64,000 nt of DNA, taken from NCBI RefSeq assembly GCF_037975245.1, contig NC_092580.1:383501-447500 (forward strand), written 5' to 3'. The stretch comes from Apostichopus japonicus (Eukaryota; Echinodermata; Holothuroidea; Aspidochirotida; Stichopodidae). The notes below the pieces were generated by a model. It did no database searches and was not told the origin of the DNA. It was given only the letters and a program-made list of their open reading frames with translations. Both the position numbers and the translations under genes were made by a program. Shown piece by piece: positions 1 to 14,929 of the stretch. Each line of letters starts with the position of its first letter. Position 1 is the stretch's first letter.

Positions 1-457
1 TCTGGGAACTTTAAGTATTAAGAACGAACATAGATTTATATCAACTGCTGTCGTGGCGCGGTTGGTTGCTCTGTACCTCGAGAGCGTGACGTATTTTGGA
101 TCGCGGGCTCGAGACCAGGTGGGGGCAGTTTGTTTTTGCCGCGATCTCATACGGTCTCTGGGAACTTTAAGTATTAGAAACGAACATAGATTTATATCAA
201 CTGCTGTCGTGGCGCGGTTGGTTGCTCTGTACCTCGAGAGCGTGACGTATTTTGGATCGCGGGCTCGAGACCAGGTGGGGGCAGTTTGCTTTTGCCGCGA
301 TCTCATACGGTCTCTGGAACTTTAAGTATTAGAAACGAACATAGATTTATATCAACTGCTGTCGTGGCGCGGTTGGTTGCTCTGTACCTCGAGAGCGTGA
401 CGTATTTTGGATCGCGGGCTCGAGACTAGGTGGGGGCAGTTTGCTTTTGCCGCGATC

Positions 458-3400
458 TCATACGGTCTCTGGAACTTTAAGTATTAGAAACGAACATAGA
501 TTTATATCAACTGCTGTCGTGGCGCGGTTGGTTGCTCTGTAATTCGAGAGCGTGACGTATTTTGGATCGCGGGCTCGAGACCAGGTGGGGGCAGTTTGCT
601 TTTGCCGCGATCTTATACGGTTTCTGGGAACTTTAAGTATTAGAAACGAACATAGATTTATATCAACTGCTGTCGTGGCGCGGTTGGTTGCTCTGTACCT
701 CGAGAGCGTGACGTATTTTGGATCGCGTGCTCGAGACCAGGTGGGGGCAGTTTGCTTTTGCCGCGAACTGGTACGGTCTCTGGAACTTGAAGTATTAGAA
801 ACGAACATAGATTTATATCAACTGCTGTCGTGGCGCGGTTGGTTGCTCTGTACCTCGAGAGCGTGACGTATTTTGGATCGCGGGCTTGAGACCAGGTGGG
901 GGCAGTTTGCTTTTGCCGGGTTCTTATACGGTCTCTGGAACTTTAAGTATTAGAAACGAACATAGATTTATATCAACTGCTGTCGTGGCGCGGTTGGTTG
1001 CTCTGTACCTCGAGAGCGTGACGTATTTTGGATCGCGGGCTCGAGACCAGGTGGGGGCAGTTTGCTTTTGGCGGGTTCTCATACGGTCTCTGGGAACTTT
1101 AAGTATTAGAAACGAACATAGATTGATATCAACTGCTGTCGTGGCGCGGTTGGTTGCTCTGTACCTCGAGAGCGTGACGTATTTTGGATCGCGGGCTCGA
1201 GACCAGGTGGGGACAGTTTGCTTTTGCCGGGTTCTTATACGGTCTCTGGGAACTTTAAGTATTAGAAACGAACATAGATTTATATCAACTGCTGTCGTGG
1301 CGCGGTTGGTTGCTCTGTACCTCGAGAGCGTGACGTGATTTGGATCGCGGGCTCGAGACCAGGTGGGGGCAGTTTGCTTTTGCCGCGATCTTGTACGGTC
1401 TCTGGAACTTTAAGTATTAGAAACGAACATAGATTTATATCAACTGCTGTCGTGGCGCGGTTGGTTGCTCTGTACCTCGAGAGCGTGATGTATTTTGGAT
1501 CGCGGGCTCGAGACCAGGTGGGGGCAGTTTGCTTTTTCCGCGATCTTGTACGGTCTCTGGGAACTTTAAGTATTAGAAACGAACATAGATTTATATCAAC
1601 TGCTGTCGTGGCGCGGTTGGTTGCTCTGTACCTCGAGAGCGTGACGTATTTTGGATCGCGGGCTCGAGACCAGGTGGGGGCAGTTTGCTTTTGCCGGGTT
1701 CTCATACGGTCTCTGGGAACTTTAAGTATTAGAAACGAACATAGATTTATATCAACTGCTGTCGTGGCGCGGTTGGTTGCTCTGTACCTCGAGAGCGTGA
1801 CGTATTTTGGATCGCGGGCTCGAGACCAGGTGGGGGCAGTTTGCTTTTGCCGGGTTCTTATACGGTCTCTGGGAACTTTAAGTATTAGAAACGAACATAG
1901 AATTATATCAACTGCTGTCGTGGCGCGGTTGGTTGCTCTGTACCTCGAGAGCGTGACGTGATTTGGATCGCGGGCTCGAGACCAGGTGGGGGCAGTTTGC
2001 TTTTGCCTCGATCTCATACGGTCTCTGGGAACTTTAAGTATTAAGAACGAACATAGATTTATATCAACTGCTGTCGTGGCGCGGTTGGTTGCTCTGTACC
2101 TCGAGAGCGTGACGTATTTTGGATCGCGGGCTCGAGACCAGGTGGGGGCAGTTTGCTTTTGCCGCGATCTCATACGGTCTCTGGGAACTTTAAGTATTAG
2201 AAACGAACATAGATTTATATCAACTGCTGTCGTGGCGCGGTTGGTTGCTCTGTACCTCGAGAGCGTGACGTATTTTGGATCGCGGGCTCGAGACCAGGTG
2301 GGGGCAGTTTGCTTTTGCCGCGATCTTATACGGTCTCTGGGAACTTTAAGTATTAGAAACGAACATAGATTTATATCAACTGCTGTCGTGGCGCGGTTGG
2401 TTGCTCTCTACCTCGAGAGCGTGACGTATTTTGGATCGCGGGCTCGAGACCAGGCCAGCGCAGTTTGCTTTTGCCGCGATCTCATACGGTCTCTGGAACT
2501 TTAAGTATTAGAAACGAACATAGATTTATATCAACTGCTGTCGTGGCGCGGTTGGTTGCTCTGTACCTCGAGAGCGTGACGTATTTTGGATCGCGGGCTT
2601 GAGACCAGGTGGGGGCAGTTTGTTTTTTCCGCGATCTCATACGGTCTCTGGAACTTTAAGTATTAGAAACGAACATAGATTTATATCAACTGCTGTCGTG
2701 GCGCGGTTGGTTGCTCTGTACCTCGAGAGCGTGACGTATTTTGGATCGCGGGCTCGAGACCAGGTGGGGGCAGTTTGCTTTTGCCGCGATCTTATACGGT
2801 TTCTGGGAACTTTAAGTATTAGAAACGAACATAGATTTATATCAACTGCTGTCGTGGCGCGGTTGGTTGCTCTGTACCTCGAGAGCGTGACGTATTTTGG
2901 ATCGCGTGCTCGAGACCAGGTGGGGGCAGTTTGCTTTTGCCGCGAACTGGTACGGTCTCTGGAACTTGAAGTATTAGAAACGAACATAGATTTATATCAA
3001 CTGCTGTCGTGGCGCGGTTGGTTGCTCTGTACCTCGAGAGCGTGACGTATTTTGGATCGCGGGCTCGAGACCAGGTGGGGGCAGTTTGCTTTTGCCTCGA
3101 TCTCATACGGTCTCTGGGAACTTTAAGTATTAAGAACGAACATAGATTTATATCAACTGCTGTCGTGGCGCGGTTGGTTGCTCTGTACCTCGAGAGCGTG
3201 ACGTATTTTGGATCGCGGGCTCGAGACCAGGTGGGGGCAGTTTGCTTTTGCCGCGATCTCATACGGTCTCTGGGAACTTTAAGTATTAGAAACGAACATA
3301 GATTTATATCAACTGCTGTCGTGGCGCGGTTGGTTGCTCTGTACCTCGAGAGCATGACGTATTTTGGATCGCGGGCTCGAGACCAGGTGGGGGCAGTTTG

Positions 3401-4500
3401 TTTTTTTCCGCGATCTCATACGGTCTCTGGAACTTTAAGTATTAGAAACGAACATAGATTTATATCAACTGCTGTCGTGGCGCGGTTGGTTGCTCTGTAC
3501 CTCGAGAGCGTGACGTATTTTGGATCGCGGGCTCGAGACCAGGTGGGGGCAGTTTGCTTTTGCCGCGATCTTATACGGTCTCTGGGAACTTTAAGTATTA
3601 GAAACGAACATAGATTTATATCAACTGCTGTCGTGGCGCGGTTGGTTGCTCTCTACCTCGAGAGCGTGACGTATTTTGGATCGCGGGCTCGAGACCAGGT
3701 GGGGGCAGTTTGCTTTTGCCGCGATCTCATACGGTCTCTGGAACTTTAAGTATTAGAAACGAACATAGATTTATATCAACTGCTGTCGTGGCGCGGTTGG
3801 TTGCTCTGTACCTCGAGAGCGTGACGTATTTTGGATCGCGGGCTCGAGACCAGGTGGGGGCAGTTTGCTTTTGCCGCGATCTCATACGGTCTCTGGAACT
3901 TTAAGTATTAGAAACGAACATAGATTTATATCAACTGCTGTCGTGGCGCGGTTGGTTGCTCTGTACCTCGAGAGCGTGACGTATTTTGGATCGCGGGCTC
4001 GAGACCAGGTGGGGGCAGTTTGCTTTTGCCGCGATCTTATACGGTTTCTGGGAACTTTAAGTATTAGAAACGAACATAGATTTATATCAACTGCTGTCGT
4101 GGCGCGGTTGGTTGCTCTGTACCTCGAGAGCGTGACGTATTTTGGATCGCGGGCTCGAGACCAGGTGGGGGCAGTTTGCTTTTGCCGCGATCTTATACGG
4201 TTTCTGGGAACTTTAAGTATTAGAAACGAACATAGATTTATATCAACTGCTGTCGTGGCGCGGTTGGTTGCTCTGTACCTCGAGAGCGTGACGTATTTTG
4301 GATCGCGTGCTCGAGACCAGGTGGGGGCAGTTTGCTTTTGCCGCGAACTGGTACGGTCTCTGGAACATGAAGTATTAGAAACGAACATAGATTTATATCA
4401 ACTGCTGTCGTGGCGCGGTTGGTTGCTCTGTACCTCGAGAGCGTGACGTATTTTGGATCGCGGGCTTGAGACCAGGTGGGGGCAGTTTGCTTTTGCCGGG
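458..4500 (+). repeat. Left higher-order block of the satellite (14- and 9-unit spacings)
   Basis: A rare allele with gaactggtacgg in place of the usual gatctcatacgg occurs at about 765, 2,944 and 4,345. The first two spacings equal 14 and 9 monomers after allowing for 155-bp units. Neighbouring rare variants (cgcgtgctcgag, the ttggaacttgaagtatt form, aagaacgaac) are shared in the same order, so multi-unit blocks were copied. Two of these neighbours have partly diverged, so this block is older than those around 24-32 kb. Confidence 0.75.
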
Positions 4501-6719
4501 TTCTTATACGGTCTCTGGAACTTTAAGTATTAGAAACGAACATAGATTTATATCAACTGCTGTCGTGGCGCGGTTGGTTGCTCTGTACCTAGAGAGCGTG
4601 ACGTATTTTGGATCGCGGGCTCGAGACCAGGTGGGGGCAGTTTGCTTTTGGCGGGTTCTCATACGGTCTCTGGGAACTTTAAGTATTAGAAACGAACATA
4701 GATTGATATCAACTGCTGTCGTGGCGCGGTTGGTTGCTCTGTACCTCGAGAGCGTGACGTATTTTGGATCGCGGGCTCGAGACCAGGTGGGGGCAGTTTG
4801 CTTTTGCCGGGTTCTTATACGGTCTCTGGGAACTTTAAGTATTAGAAACGAACATAGATTTATATCAACTGCTGTCGTGGCGCGGTTGGTTGCTCTGTAC
4901 CTCGAGAGCGTGACGTGATTTGGATCGCGGGCTCGAGACCAGGTGGGGGCAGTTTGCTTTTGCCTCGATCTCATACGGTCTCTGGGAACTTTAAGTATTA
5001 AGAACTAACATAGATTTATATCAACTGCTGTCGTGGCGCGGTTGGTTGCTCTGTACCTCGACAGCGTGACGTATTTTGGATCGCGGGCTCGAGACCAGGT
5101 GGGGGCAGTTTGCTTTTGCCGCGATCTGATACGGTCTCTGGGAACTTTAAGTATTAGAAACGAACATAGATTTATATCAACTGCTGTCGTGGCGCGGTTG
5201 GTTGCTCTGTACCTCGAGAGCGTGACGTATTTTGGATCGCGGGCTCGAGACCAGGTGGGGGCAGTTTGCTTTTGCCGGGTTCTTATACGGTCTCTGGGAA
5301 CTTTAAGTATTAGAAACGAACATAGATTTATATCAACTGCTGTCGTGGCGCGGTTGGTTGCTCTGTACCTCGAGAGCGTGACGTATTTTGGATCGCGGGC
5401 TCGAGACCAGGTGGGGGCAGTTTGCTTTTGCCGGGTTCTTATACGGTCTCTGGAACTTTAAGTATTAGAAACGAACATAGATTTATATCAACTGCTGTCG
5501 TGGCGCGGTTGGTTGCTCTGTACCTCGAGAGCGTGACGTATTTTGGATCGCGGGCTCGAGACCAGGTGGGGGCAGTTTGCTTTTGCCGGGATCTTATACG
5601 GTCTCTGGGAACTTTAAGTATTAGAAACGAACATAGATTTATATCAACTGCTGTCGTGGCGCGGTTGGTTGCTCTGTACCTCGAGAGCGTGACGTATTTT
5701 GGATCGCGGGCTCGAGACCAGGTGGGGGCAGTTTGCTTTTGCCGGGTTCTGATACGGTCTCTGGGAACTTTAAGTATTAGAAACGAACATAGATTTATAT
5801 CAAATGCTGTCGTGGCGCGGTTGGTTGCTCTGTACCTCGAGAGCGTGACGTATTTTGGATCGCGGGCTCGAGACCAGTTGGGGGCAGTTTGCTTTTGCCG
5901 GGATCTTATACGGTCTCTGGAACTTTAAGTATTAGAAACGAACATAGATTTATATCAACTGCTGTCGTGGCGCGGTTGGTTGCTCTGTACCTCGAGAGCG
6001 TGACGTATTTTGGATCGCGGGCTCGAGACCAGGTGGGGGCAGTTTGCTTTTGCCGGGTTCTTATACGGTCTCTGGGAACTTTAAGTATTAGAAACGAACA
6101 TAGATTTATATCAACTGCTGTCGTGGCGCGGTTGGTTGCTCTGTACCTCGAGAGCGTGACGTATTTTGGATCGCGGGCTCGAGACCAGGTGGGGGCAGTT
6201 TGCTTTTGCCGGGTTCTTATACGGTCTCTGGAACTTTAAGTATTAGAAACGAACATAGATTGATATCAACTGCTGTCGTGGCGCGGTTGGTTGCTCTGTA
6301 CCTCGAGAGCGTGACGTATTTTGGATCGCGGGCTCGAGACCAGGTGGGGGCAGTTTGCTTTTGCCGGGTTCTTATACGGTCTCTGGAACTTTAAGTATTA
6401 GAAACGAACATAGATTTATATCAACTGCTGTCGTGGCGCGGTTGGTTGCTCTGTACCTCGAGAGCGTGACGTATTTTGGATCGCGGGCTCGAGACCAGGT
6501 GGGGGCAGTTTGCTTTTGCCGCGAACTGGTACGGTCTCTGGGAACTTTAAGTATTAGAAACGAACATAGATTTATATCAACTGCTGTCGTGGCGCGGTTG
6601 GTTGCTCTGTACCTCGAGAGCGTGACGTATTTTGGATCGCGGGCTCGAGACCAGGTGGGGGCAGTTTGCTTTTGCCGCGATCTCATACGGTCTCTGGGAA
6701 CTTTAAGTATTAGAAACGA

Positions 6720-9200
6720 ACATAGATTTATATCAACTGCTGTCGTGGCGCGGTTGGTTGCTCTGTACCTAGAGAGCGTGACGTATTTTGGATCGCGGGC
6801 TCGAGACCAGGTGGGGGCAGTTTGCTTTTGCCGGGTTCTTATAAGGTCTCTGGGAACTTTAAGTATTAGAAACGAACATAGATTTATATCAACTGCTGTC
6901 GTGGCGCGGTTGGTTGCTCTGTACCTCGAGAGCGTGACGTATTTTGGATCGCGGGCTCGAGACCAGGTGGGGGCAGTTTGCTTTTGCCGGGTTCTTATAC
7001 GGTCTCTGGGAACTTTAATTATTAGAAACGAACATAGATTTATATCAACTGCTGTCGTGGCGCGGTTGGTTGCTCTGTACCTCGAGAGCGTGACGTATTT
7101 TGGATCGCGGGCTCGAGACCAGGTGGGGGCAGTTTGCTTTTGCCGCGATCTCATACGGTCTCTGGGAACTTTAAGTATTAGAAACGAACATAGATTTATA
7201 TCAACTGCTGTCGTGGCGCGGTTGGTTGCTCTGTACCTCGAGAGCGTGACGTATTTTGGATCGCGGGCTCGAGACCAGGTGGGGGCAGTTTGCTTTTGCC
7301 GCGATCTCATACGGTCTCTGGGAACTTTAAGTATTAGAAACGAACATAGATTTATATCAACTGCTGTCGTGGCGCGGTTGGTTGCTCTGTACCTCGAGAG
7401 CGTGACGTATTTTGGATCGCGGGCTCGAGACCAGGTGGGGGCAGTTTGCTTTTGCCGCGATCTCATACGGTCTCTGGGAACTTTAAGTATTAGAAACGAA
7501 CATAGATTTATATCAACTGCTGTCGTGGCGCGGTTGGTTGCTCTGTACCTAGAGAGCGTGACGTATTTTGGATCGCGGGCTCGAGACCAGGTGGGGGCAG
7601 TTTGCTTTTGCCGGGTTCTTATAAGGTCTCTGGGAACTTTAAGTATTAGAAACGAACATAGATTTATATCAACTGCTGTCGTGGCGCGGTTGGTTGCTCT
7701 GTACCTCGAGAGCGTGACGTATTTTGGATCGCGGGCTCGAGACCAGGTGGGGGCAGTTTGCTTTTGCCGGGTTCTTATACGGTCTCTGGGAACTTTAATT
7801 ATTAGAAACGAACATAGATTTATATCAACTGCTGTCGTGGCGCGGTTGGTTGCTCTGTACCTCGAGAGCGTGACGTATTTTGGATCGCGGGCTCGAGACC
7901 AGGTGGGGGCAGTTTGCTTTTGCCGCGATCTCATACGGTCTCTGGGAACTTTAAGTATTAGAAACGAACATAGATTTATATCAACTGCTGTCGTGGCGCG
8001 GTTGGTTGCTCTGTACCTCGAGAGCGTGACGTATTTTGGATCGCGGGCTCGAGACCAGGTGGGGGCAGTTTGCTTTTGCCGCGATCTCATACGGTCTCTG
8101 GGAACTTTAAGTATTAGAAACGAACATAGATTTATATCAACTGCTGTCGTGGCGCGGTTGGTTGCTCTGTACCTCGAGAGCGTGACGTATTTTGGATCGC
8201 GGGCTCGAGACCAGGTGGGGGCAGTTTGCTTTTGCCGGGTTCTTATACGGTCTCTGGGAACTTTAAGTATTAGAAACGAACATAGATTTATATCAACTGC
8301 TGTCGTGGCGCGGTTGGTTGCTCTGTACCTCGAGAGCGTGACGTATTTTGGATCGCGGGCTCGAGACCAGGTGGGGGCAGTTTGCTTTTGCCGCGATCTC
8401 ATACGGTCTCTGGGAACTTTAAGTATTAGAAACGAACATAGATTTATATCAACTGCTGTCGTGGCGCGGTTGGTTGCTCTGTACCTCGAGAGCGTGACGT
8501 ATTTTGGATCGCGGGCTCGAGACCAGGTGGGGGCAGTTTGCTTTTGCCGCGATCTCATACGGTCTCTGGGAACTTTAAGTATTAGAAACGAACATAGATT
8601 TATATCAACTGCTGTCGTGGCGCGGTTGGTTGCTCTGTACCTAGAGAGCGTGACGTATTTTGGATCGCGGGCTCGAGACCAGGTGGGGGCAGTTTGCTTT
8701 TGCCGGGTTCTTATAAGGTCTCTGGGAACTTTAAGTATTAGAAACGAACATAGATTTATATCAACTGCTGTCGTGGCGCGGTTGGTTGCTCTGTACCTCG
8801 AGAGCGTGACGTATTTTGGATCGCGGGCTCGAGACCAGGTGGGGGCAGTTTGCTTTTGCCGGGTTCTTATACGGTCTCTGGGAACTTTAATTATTAGAAA
8901 CGAACATAGATTTATATCAACTGCTGTCGTGGCGCGGTTGGTTGCTCTGTACCTCGAGAGCGTGACGTATTTTGGATCGCGGGCTCGAGACCAGGTGGGG
9001 GCAGTTTGCTTTTGCCGCGATCTCATACGGTCTCTGGGAACTTTAAGTATTAGAAACGAACATAGATTTATATCAACTGCTGTCGTGGCGCGGTTGGTTG
9101 CTCTGTACCTCGAGAGCGTGACGTATTTTGGATCGCGGGCTCGAGACCAGGTGGGGGCAGTTTGCTTTTGCCGCGATCTCATACGGTCTCTGGGAACTTT
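6720..9200 (+). repeat. 5- and 7-unit higher-order repeat of the satellite
   Basis: The trio of linked variants acctagagagc, ttataaggtctc and ttaattattag occurs in consecutive monomers three times. The first marker lies at about 6,771, 7,551 and 8,643. The steps are 780 bp (exactly 5 x 156) and 1,092 bp (exactly 7 x 156). The second step differs from the first by a two-unit (312 bp) expansion. All units here are the 156-bp form, which is why reading frames stay open over this stretch. Confidence 0.85.
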
Positions 9201-12200
9201 AAGTATTAGAAACGAACATAGATTTATATCAACTGCTGTCGTGGCGCGGTTGGTTGCTCTGTACCTCGAGAGCGTGACGTATTTTGGATCGCGGGCTCGA
9301 GACCAGGTGGGGGCAGTTTGCTTTTGCCGGGTTCTTATACGGTCTCTGGGAACTTTAAGTATTAGAAACGAACATAGACTTATATCAACTGCTGTCGTGG
9401 CGCGGTTGGTTGCTCTGTACCTCGAGAGCGTGACGTATTTTGGATCGCGGGCTCGAGACCTGGTGGGGGCAGTTTGCTTTTGCCGGGTTCTTATACGGTC
9501 TCTGGAACTTTAAGTATGAGAAACGAACATAGATTTATATCAACTGCTGTCGTGGCGCGGTTGGTTGCTCTGTACCTCGAGAGCGTGACGTATTTTGGAT
9601 CGCGGGCTCGAGACCTGGTGGGGGCAGTTTGCTTTTGCCGCGATCTCATACGGTCTCTGGGAACTTTAAGTATTAGAAATGAACATAGATTTATATCAAC
9701 TGCTGTCGTGGCGCGGTTGGTTGCTCTGTACCTCGAGAGCGTGACGTATTTTGGATCGCGGGCTCGAGACCAGGTGGGGGCAGTTTGCTTTTGCCGGGTT
9801 CTTATACGGTCTCTGGAACTTTAAGTGTTAGAAACGAACATAGATTTATATCAACTGCTGTCGTGGCGCGGTTGGTTGCTCTGTACCTCGAGAGCGTGAC
9901 GTATTTTGGATCGCGGGCTCGAGACCAGGTGGGGGCAGTTTGCTTTTGCCGCGATCTCATACGGTCTCTGGGAACTTTAAGTATTAGAAACGAACATAGA
10001 TTTATATCAACTGCTGTCGTGGCGCGGTTGGTTGCTCTGTACCTCGAGAGCGTGACGTATTTTGGATCGCGGGCTCGAGACCAGGTGGGGGCAGTTTGCT
10101 TTTGCCGGGTTCTCATACGGTCTCTGGAACTTTAAGTATTAGAAACGAACATAGATTTATATCAACTGCTGTCGTGGCGCGGTTGGTTGCTCTGTACCTC
10201 GAGAGCGTGACGTATTTTGGATCGCGGGCTCGAGACCAGGTGGGTGCAGTTTGCTTTTGCCGCGATCTCATACGGTCTCTGGGAACTTTAAGTATTAGAA
10301 ACGAACATAGATTTATATCAACTGCTGTCGTGGCGCGGTTGGCTGCTCTGTACCTCGAGAGCGTGACGTATTTTGGATCGCGGGCTCGAGACCAGGTGGG
10401 GGCAGTTTGCTTTTGCCGGGTTCTTATACGGTCTCTGGGAACTTTAAGTATTAGAAACGAACATAGATTGATATCAACTGCTGTCGTGGCGCGGTTGGTT
10501 GCTCTGTACCTCGAGAGCGTGACGTATTTTGGATCGCGTACTCGAGACCAGGTGGGGGCAGTTTGCTTTTGCCGGGATCTTATACGGTCTCTGGGAACTT
10601 TAAGTATTAGAAACGAACATAGATTTATATCAACTGCTGTCGCGGCGCGGTTGGTTGCTCTGTACCTCGAGAGCGTGACGTATTTTGGATCGCGGGCTCG
10701 AGACCATGTGGGGGCAGTTTGCTTTTGCCGGGATCTTATACGGTCTCTGGGAACTTAAAGTATTAGAAACGAACATAGATTTATATCAACTGCTGTCGTG
10801 GCGCGGTTGGTTGCTCTGTACCTCGAGAGCGTGACGTATTTTGGATCGCGGGCTCGAGACCAGGTGGGGGCAGTTTGCTTTTGCCGGGTTCTTATACGGT
10901 CTCTGGAACTTTAATTATTAGAAACGAACATAGATTTATATCAACTGCTGTCGTGGCGCGGTTGGTTGCTCTGTACCTCGAGAGCGTGACGTATTTTGGA
11001 TCGCGGGCTCGAGACCATGTGGGGGCAGTTTGCTTTTGCCGGGATCTTATACGGTCTCTGGAACTTTAAGTATTAGAAACGAACATAGATTTATATCAAC
11101 TGCTGTCGTGGCGCGGTTGGTTGCTCTGTACCTCGAGAGCGTGACGTATTTTGGATCGCGGGCTCGAGACCTGGTGGGGGCAGTTTGCTTTTGCCGGGTT
11201 CTTATACGGTCTCTGGAACTTTAAGTATTAGAAACGAACATAGATTTATATCAACTGCTGTCGTGGCGCGGTTGGTTGCTTTGTACCTCGAGAGCGTGAC
11301 GTATTTTGGATCGCGGGCTCGAGACCAGGTGGGTGCAGTTTGCTTTTGCCGCGATCTCATACGGTCTCTGGGAACTTTAAGTATTAGAAACGAACATAGA
11401 TTTATATCAACTGCTGTCGTGGCGCGGTTGGTTGCTCTGTACCTCGAGAGCGTGACGTATTTTGGATCGCGGGCTCGAGACCAGGTGGGGGCAGTTTGCT
11501 TTTGCCGGGTTCTTATACGGTCTCTGGGAACTTTAAGTATTAGAAACGAACATAGATTTATATCAACTGCTGTCGTGGCGCGGTTGGTTGCTCTGTACCT
11601 CGAGAGCGTGACGTATTTTGGATCGCGGGCTCGAGACCAGGTGGGGGCAGTTTGCTTTTGCCGGGTTCTTATACGGTCTCTGGGAACTTTAAGTATTAGA
11701 AACGAACATAGATTTATATCAACTGCTGTCGTGGCGCGGTTGGTTGCTCTGTACCTCGAGAGCGTGACGTATTTTGGATCGCGTACTCGAGACCAGGTGG
11801 GGGCAGTTTGCTTTTGCCGGGATCTTATACGGTCTCTGGGAACTTTAAGTATTAGAAACGAACATAGATTTATATCAACTGCTGTCGTGGCGCGGTTGGT
11901 TGCTCTGTACCTCGAGAGCGTGACGTATTTTGGATCGCGGGCTCGAGACCAGGTGGGGGCAGTTTGCTTTTGCCGGGTTCTTATACGGTCTCTGGGAACT
12001 TTAAGTATTAGAAACGAACATAGATTTATATCAACTGCTGTCGTGGCGCGGTTGGTTGCTCTGTACCTCGAGAGCGTGACGTATTTTGGATCGCGGGCTC
12101 GAGACCAGTTGGGGGCAGTTTGCTTTTGCCGGGTTCTTTTACGGTCTCTGGGAACTTTAAGTATTAGAAACGAACATAGATTTATATCAACTGCTGTCGT

Positions 12201-14929
12201 GGCGCGGTTGGTTGCTCTGTACCTCGAGAGCGTGACGTATTTTGGATCGCGGGCTCGAGACCAGGTGGGGGCAGTTTGCTTTTGCCGGGTTCTTATACGG
12301 TCTCTGGGAACTTTAAGTATTAGAAACGAACATAGATTTATATCAACTGCTGTCGTGGCGCGGTTGGTTGCTCTGTACCTCGAGAGCGTGACGTATTTTG
12401 GATCGCGGGCTCGAGACCAGTTGGGGCAGTTTGCTTTTGCCGCGATCTCATACGGTCTCTGGGAACTTTAAGTATTAGAAACGAACATAGATTTATATCA
12501 ACTGCTGTCGTGGCGCGGTTGGTTGCTCTGTACCTCGAGAGCGTGACGTATTTTGGATCGCGGGCTCGAGACCAGGTGGGGGCAGTTTGCTTTTGCCGGG
12601 TTCTTATACGGTCTCTGGGAACTTTAAGTATTAGAAACGAACATAGATTGATATCAACTGCTGTCGTGGCGCGGTTGGTTGCTCTGTACCTCGAGAGCGT
12701 GACGTATTTTGGATCGCGGGCTCGAGACCAGGTGGGGGCAGTTTGCTTTTGCCGGGTTCTTATACGGTCTCTGGGAACTTTAAGTATTAGAAACGAACAT
12801 AGATTTATATCAACTGCTGTCGTGGCGCGGTTGGTTGCTCTGTACCTCGAGAGCGTGACGTATTTTGGATCGCGGGCTCGAGACCAGGTGGGGGCAGTTT
12901 GCTTTTGCCGGGTTCTTATACGGTCTCTGGGAACTTTAAGTATTAGAAACGAACATAGATTTATATCAACTGCTGTCGTGGCGCGGTTTGTTGCTCTGTA
13001 CCTCGAGAGCGTGACGTATTTTGGATCGCGGGCTCGAGACCAGGTGGGGGCAGTTTGCTTTTGCCGGGTTCTTATACGGTCTCTGGGAACTTTAAGTATT
13101 AGAAACGAACATAGATTTATATCAACTGCTGTCGTGGCGCGGTTGGTTGCTCTGTACCTCGAGAGCGTGACGTATTTTGGATCGCGGGCTCGAGACCAGG
13201 TGGGGGCAGTTTGCTTTTGCCGGGATCTTATACGGTCTCTGGGAACTTTAAATATTAGAAACGAACATAGATTTATATCAACTGCTGTCGTGGCGCGGTT
13301 GGTTGCTCTGTACCTCGAGAGCGTGACGTATTTTGGATCGCGGGCTCGAGACCAATTGGGGGCAGTTTGCTTTTGCCGCGATCTTATACGGTCTCTGGGA
13401 ACTTTAAATATTAGAAACGAACATAGATTTATATCAACTGCTGTCGTGGCGCGGTTGGTTGCTCTGTACCTCGAGAGCGTGACGTATTTTGGATCGCGGG
13501 CTCGAGACCTGGTGGGGGCAGTTTGCTTTTGCCGGGATCTCATACGGTCTCTGGAACTTTAAGTATTAGAAACGAACATAGATTGATATCAACTGCTGTC
13601 GTGGCGCGGTTGGTTGCTCTGTACCTCGAGAGCGTGACGTATTTTGGATCGCGGGCTCGAGACCAGGTGGGGGCAGTTTGCTTTTGCCGGGATCTTATAC
13701 GGTCTCTGGAACTTTAAGTATTAGAAACGAACATAGATTTATATCAACTGCTGTCGTGGCGCGGTTGGTTGCTCTGTACCTCGAGAGCGTGACGTATTTT
13801 GGATCGCGGGCTCGAGACCAGGTGGGGGCAGTTTGCTTTTGCCGGGTTCTTATACGGTCTCTGGGAACTTTAAGTATTAGAAACGAACATAGATTTATAT
13901 CAACTGCTGTCGTGGCGCGGTTGGTTGCTCTGTACCTCGAGAGCGTGACGTATTTTGGATCGCGGGCTCGAGACCAGGTGGGGGCAGTTTGCTTTTGCCG
14001 CGATCTCATACGGTCTCTGGAACTTTAAGTATTAGAAACGAACATAGATTTATATCAACTGCTGTCGTGGCGCGGCTGGTTGCTCTGTACCTCGAGAGCG
14101 TGACGTATTTTGGATTGCGGGCTCGAGACCAGGTGGGGGCAGTTTGCTTTTGCCGCGATCTCATACGGTCTCTGGAACTTTAAGTATTAGAAACGAACAT
14201 AGATTTATATCAACTGCTGTCGTGGCGCGGTTGGTTGCTCTGTACCTCGAGAGCGTGACGTATTTTGGATCGCGGGCTCGAGACCAGGTGGGGGCAGTTT
14301 GCTTTTGCCGGGATCTCATACGGTCTCTGGAACTTTAAGTATTAGAAACGAACATAGATTTATATCAACTGCTGTCGTGGCGCGGTTGGTTGCTCTGTAC
14401 CTCGAGAGCGTGACGTATTTTGGATCGCGGGCTCGAGACCAGGTGGGGGCAGTTTGCTTTTGCCGCGATCTCATACGGTCTCTGGAACTTTAAGTATTAG
14501 AAACGAACATAGATTTATATCAACTGCTGTCGTGGCGCGGTTGGTTGCTCTGTACCTCGAGAGCGTGACGTATTTTGGATCGCGGGCTCGAGACCAGGTG
14601 GGGGCAGTTTGCTTTTGCCGGGTTCTTATACGGTCTCTGGAACTTTAAGTATTAGAAACGAACATAGATTTATATCAACTGCTGTCGTGGCGCGGTTGGT
14701 TGCTCTGTACCTCGAGAGCGTGACGTATTTTGGATCGCGGGCTCGAGACCAGGTGGGTGCAGTTTGCTTTTGCCGCGATCTCATACGGTCTCTGGGAACT
14801 TTAAGTATTAGAAACGAACATAGATTTATATCAACTGCTGTCGTGGCGCGGTTGGTTGCTCTGTACCTCGAGAGCGTGACGTATTTTGGATCGCGGGCTC
14901 GAGACCAGGTGGGGGCAGTTCGCTTTTGC

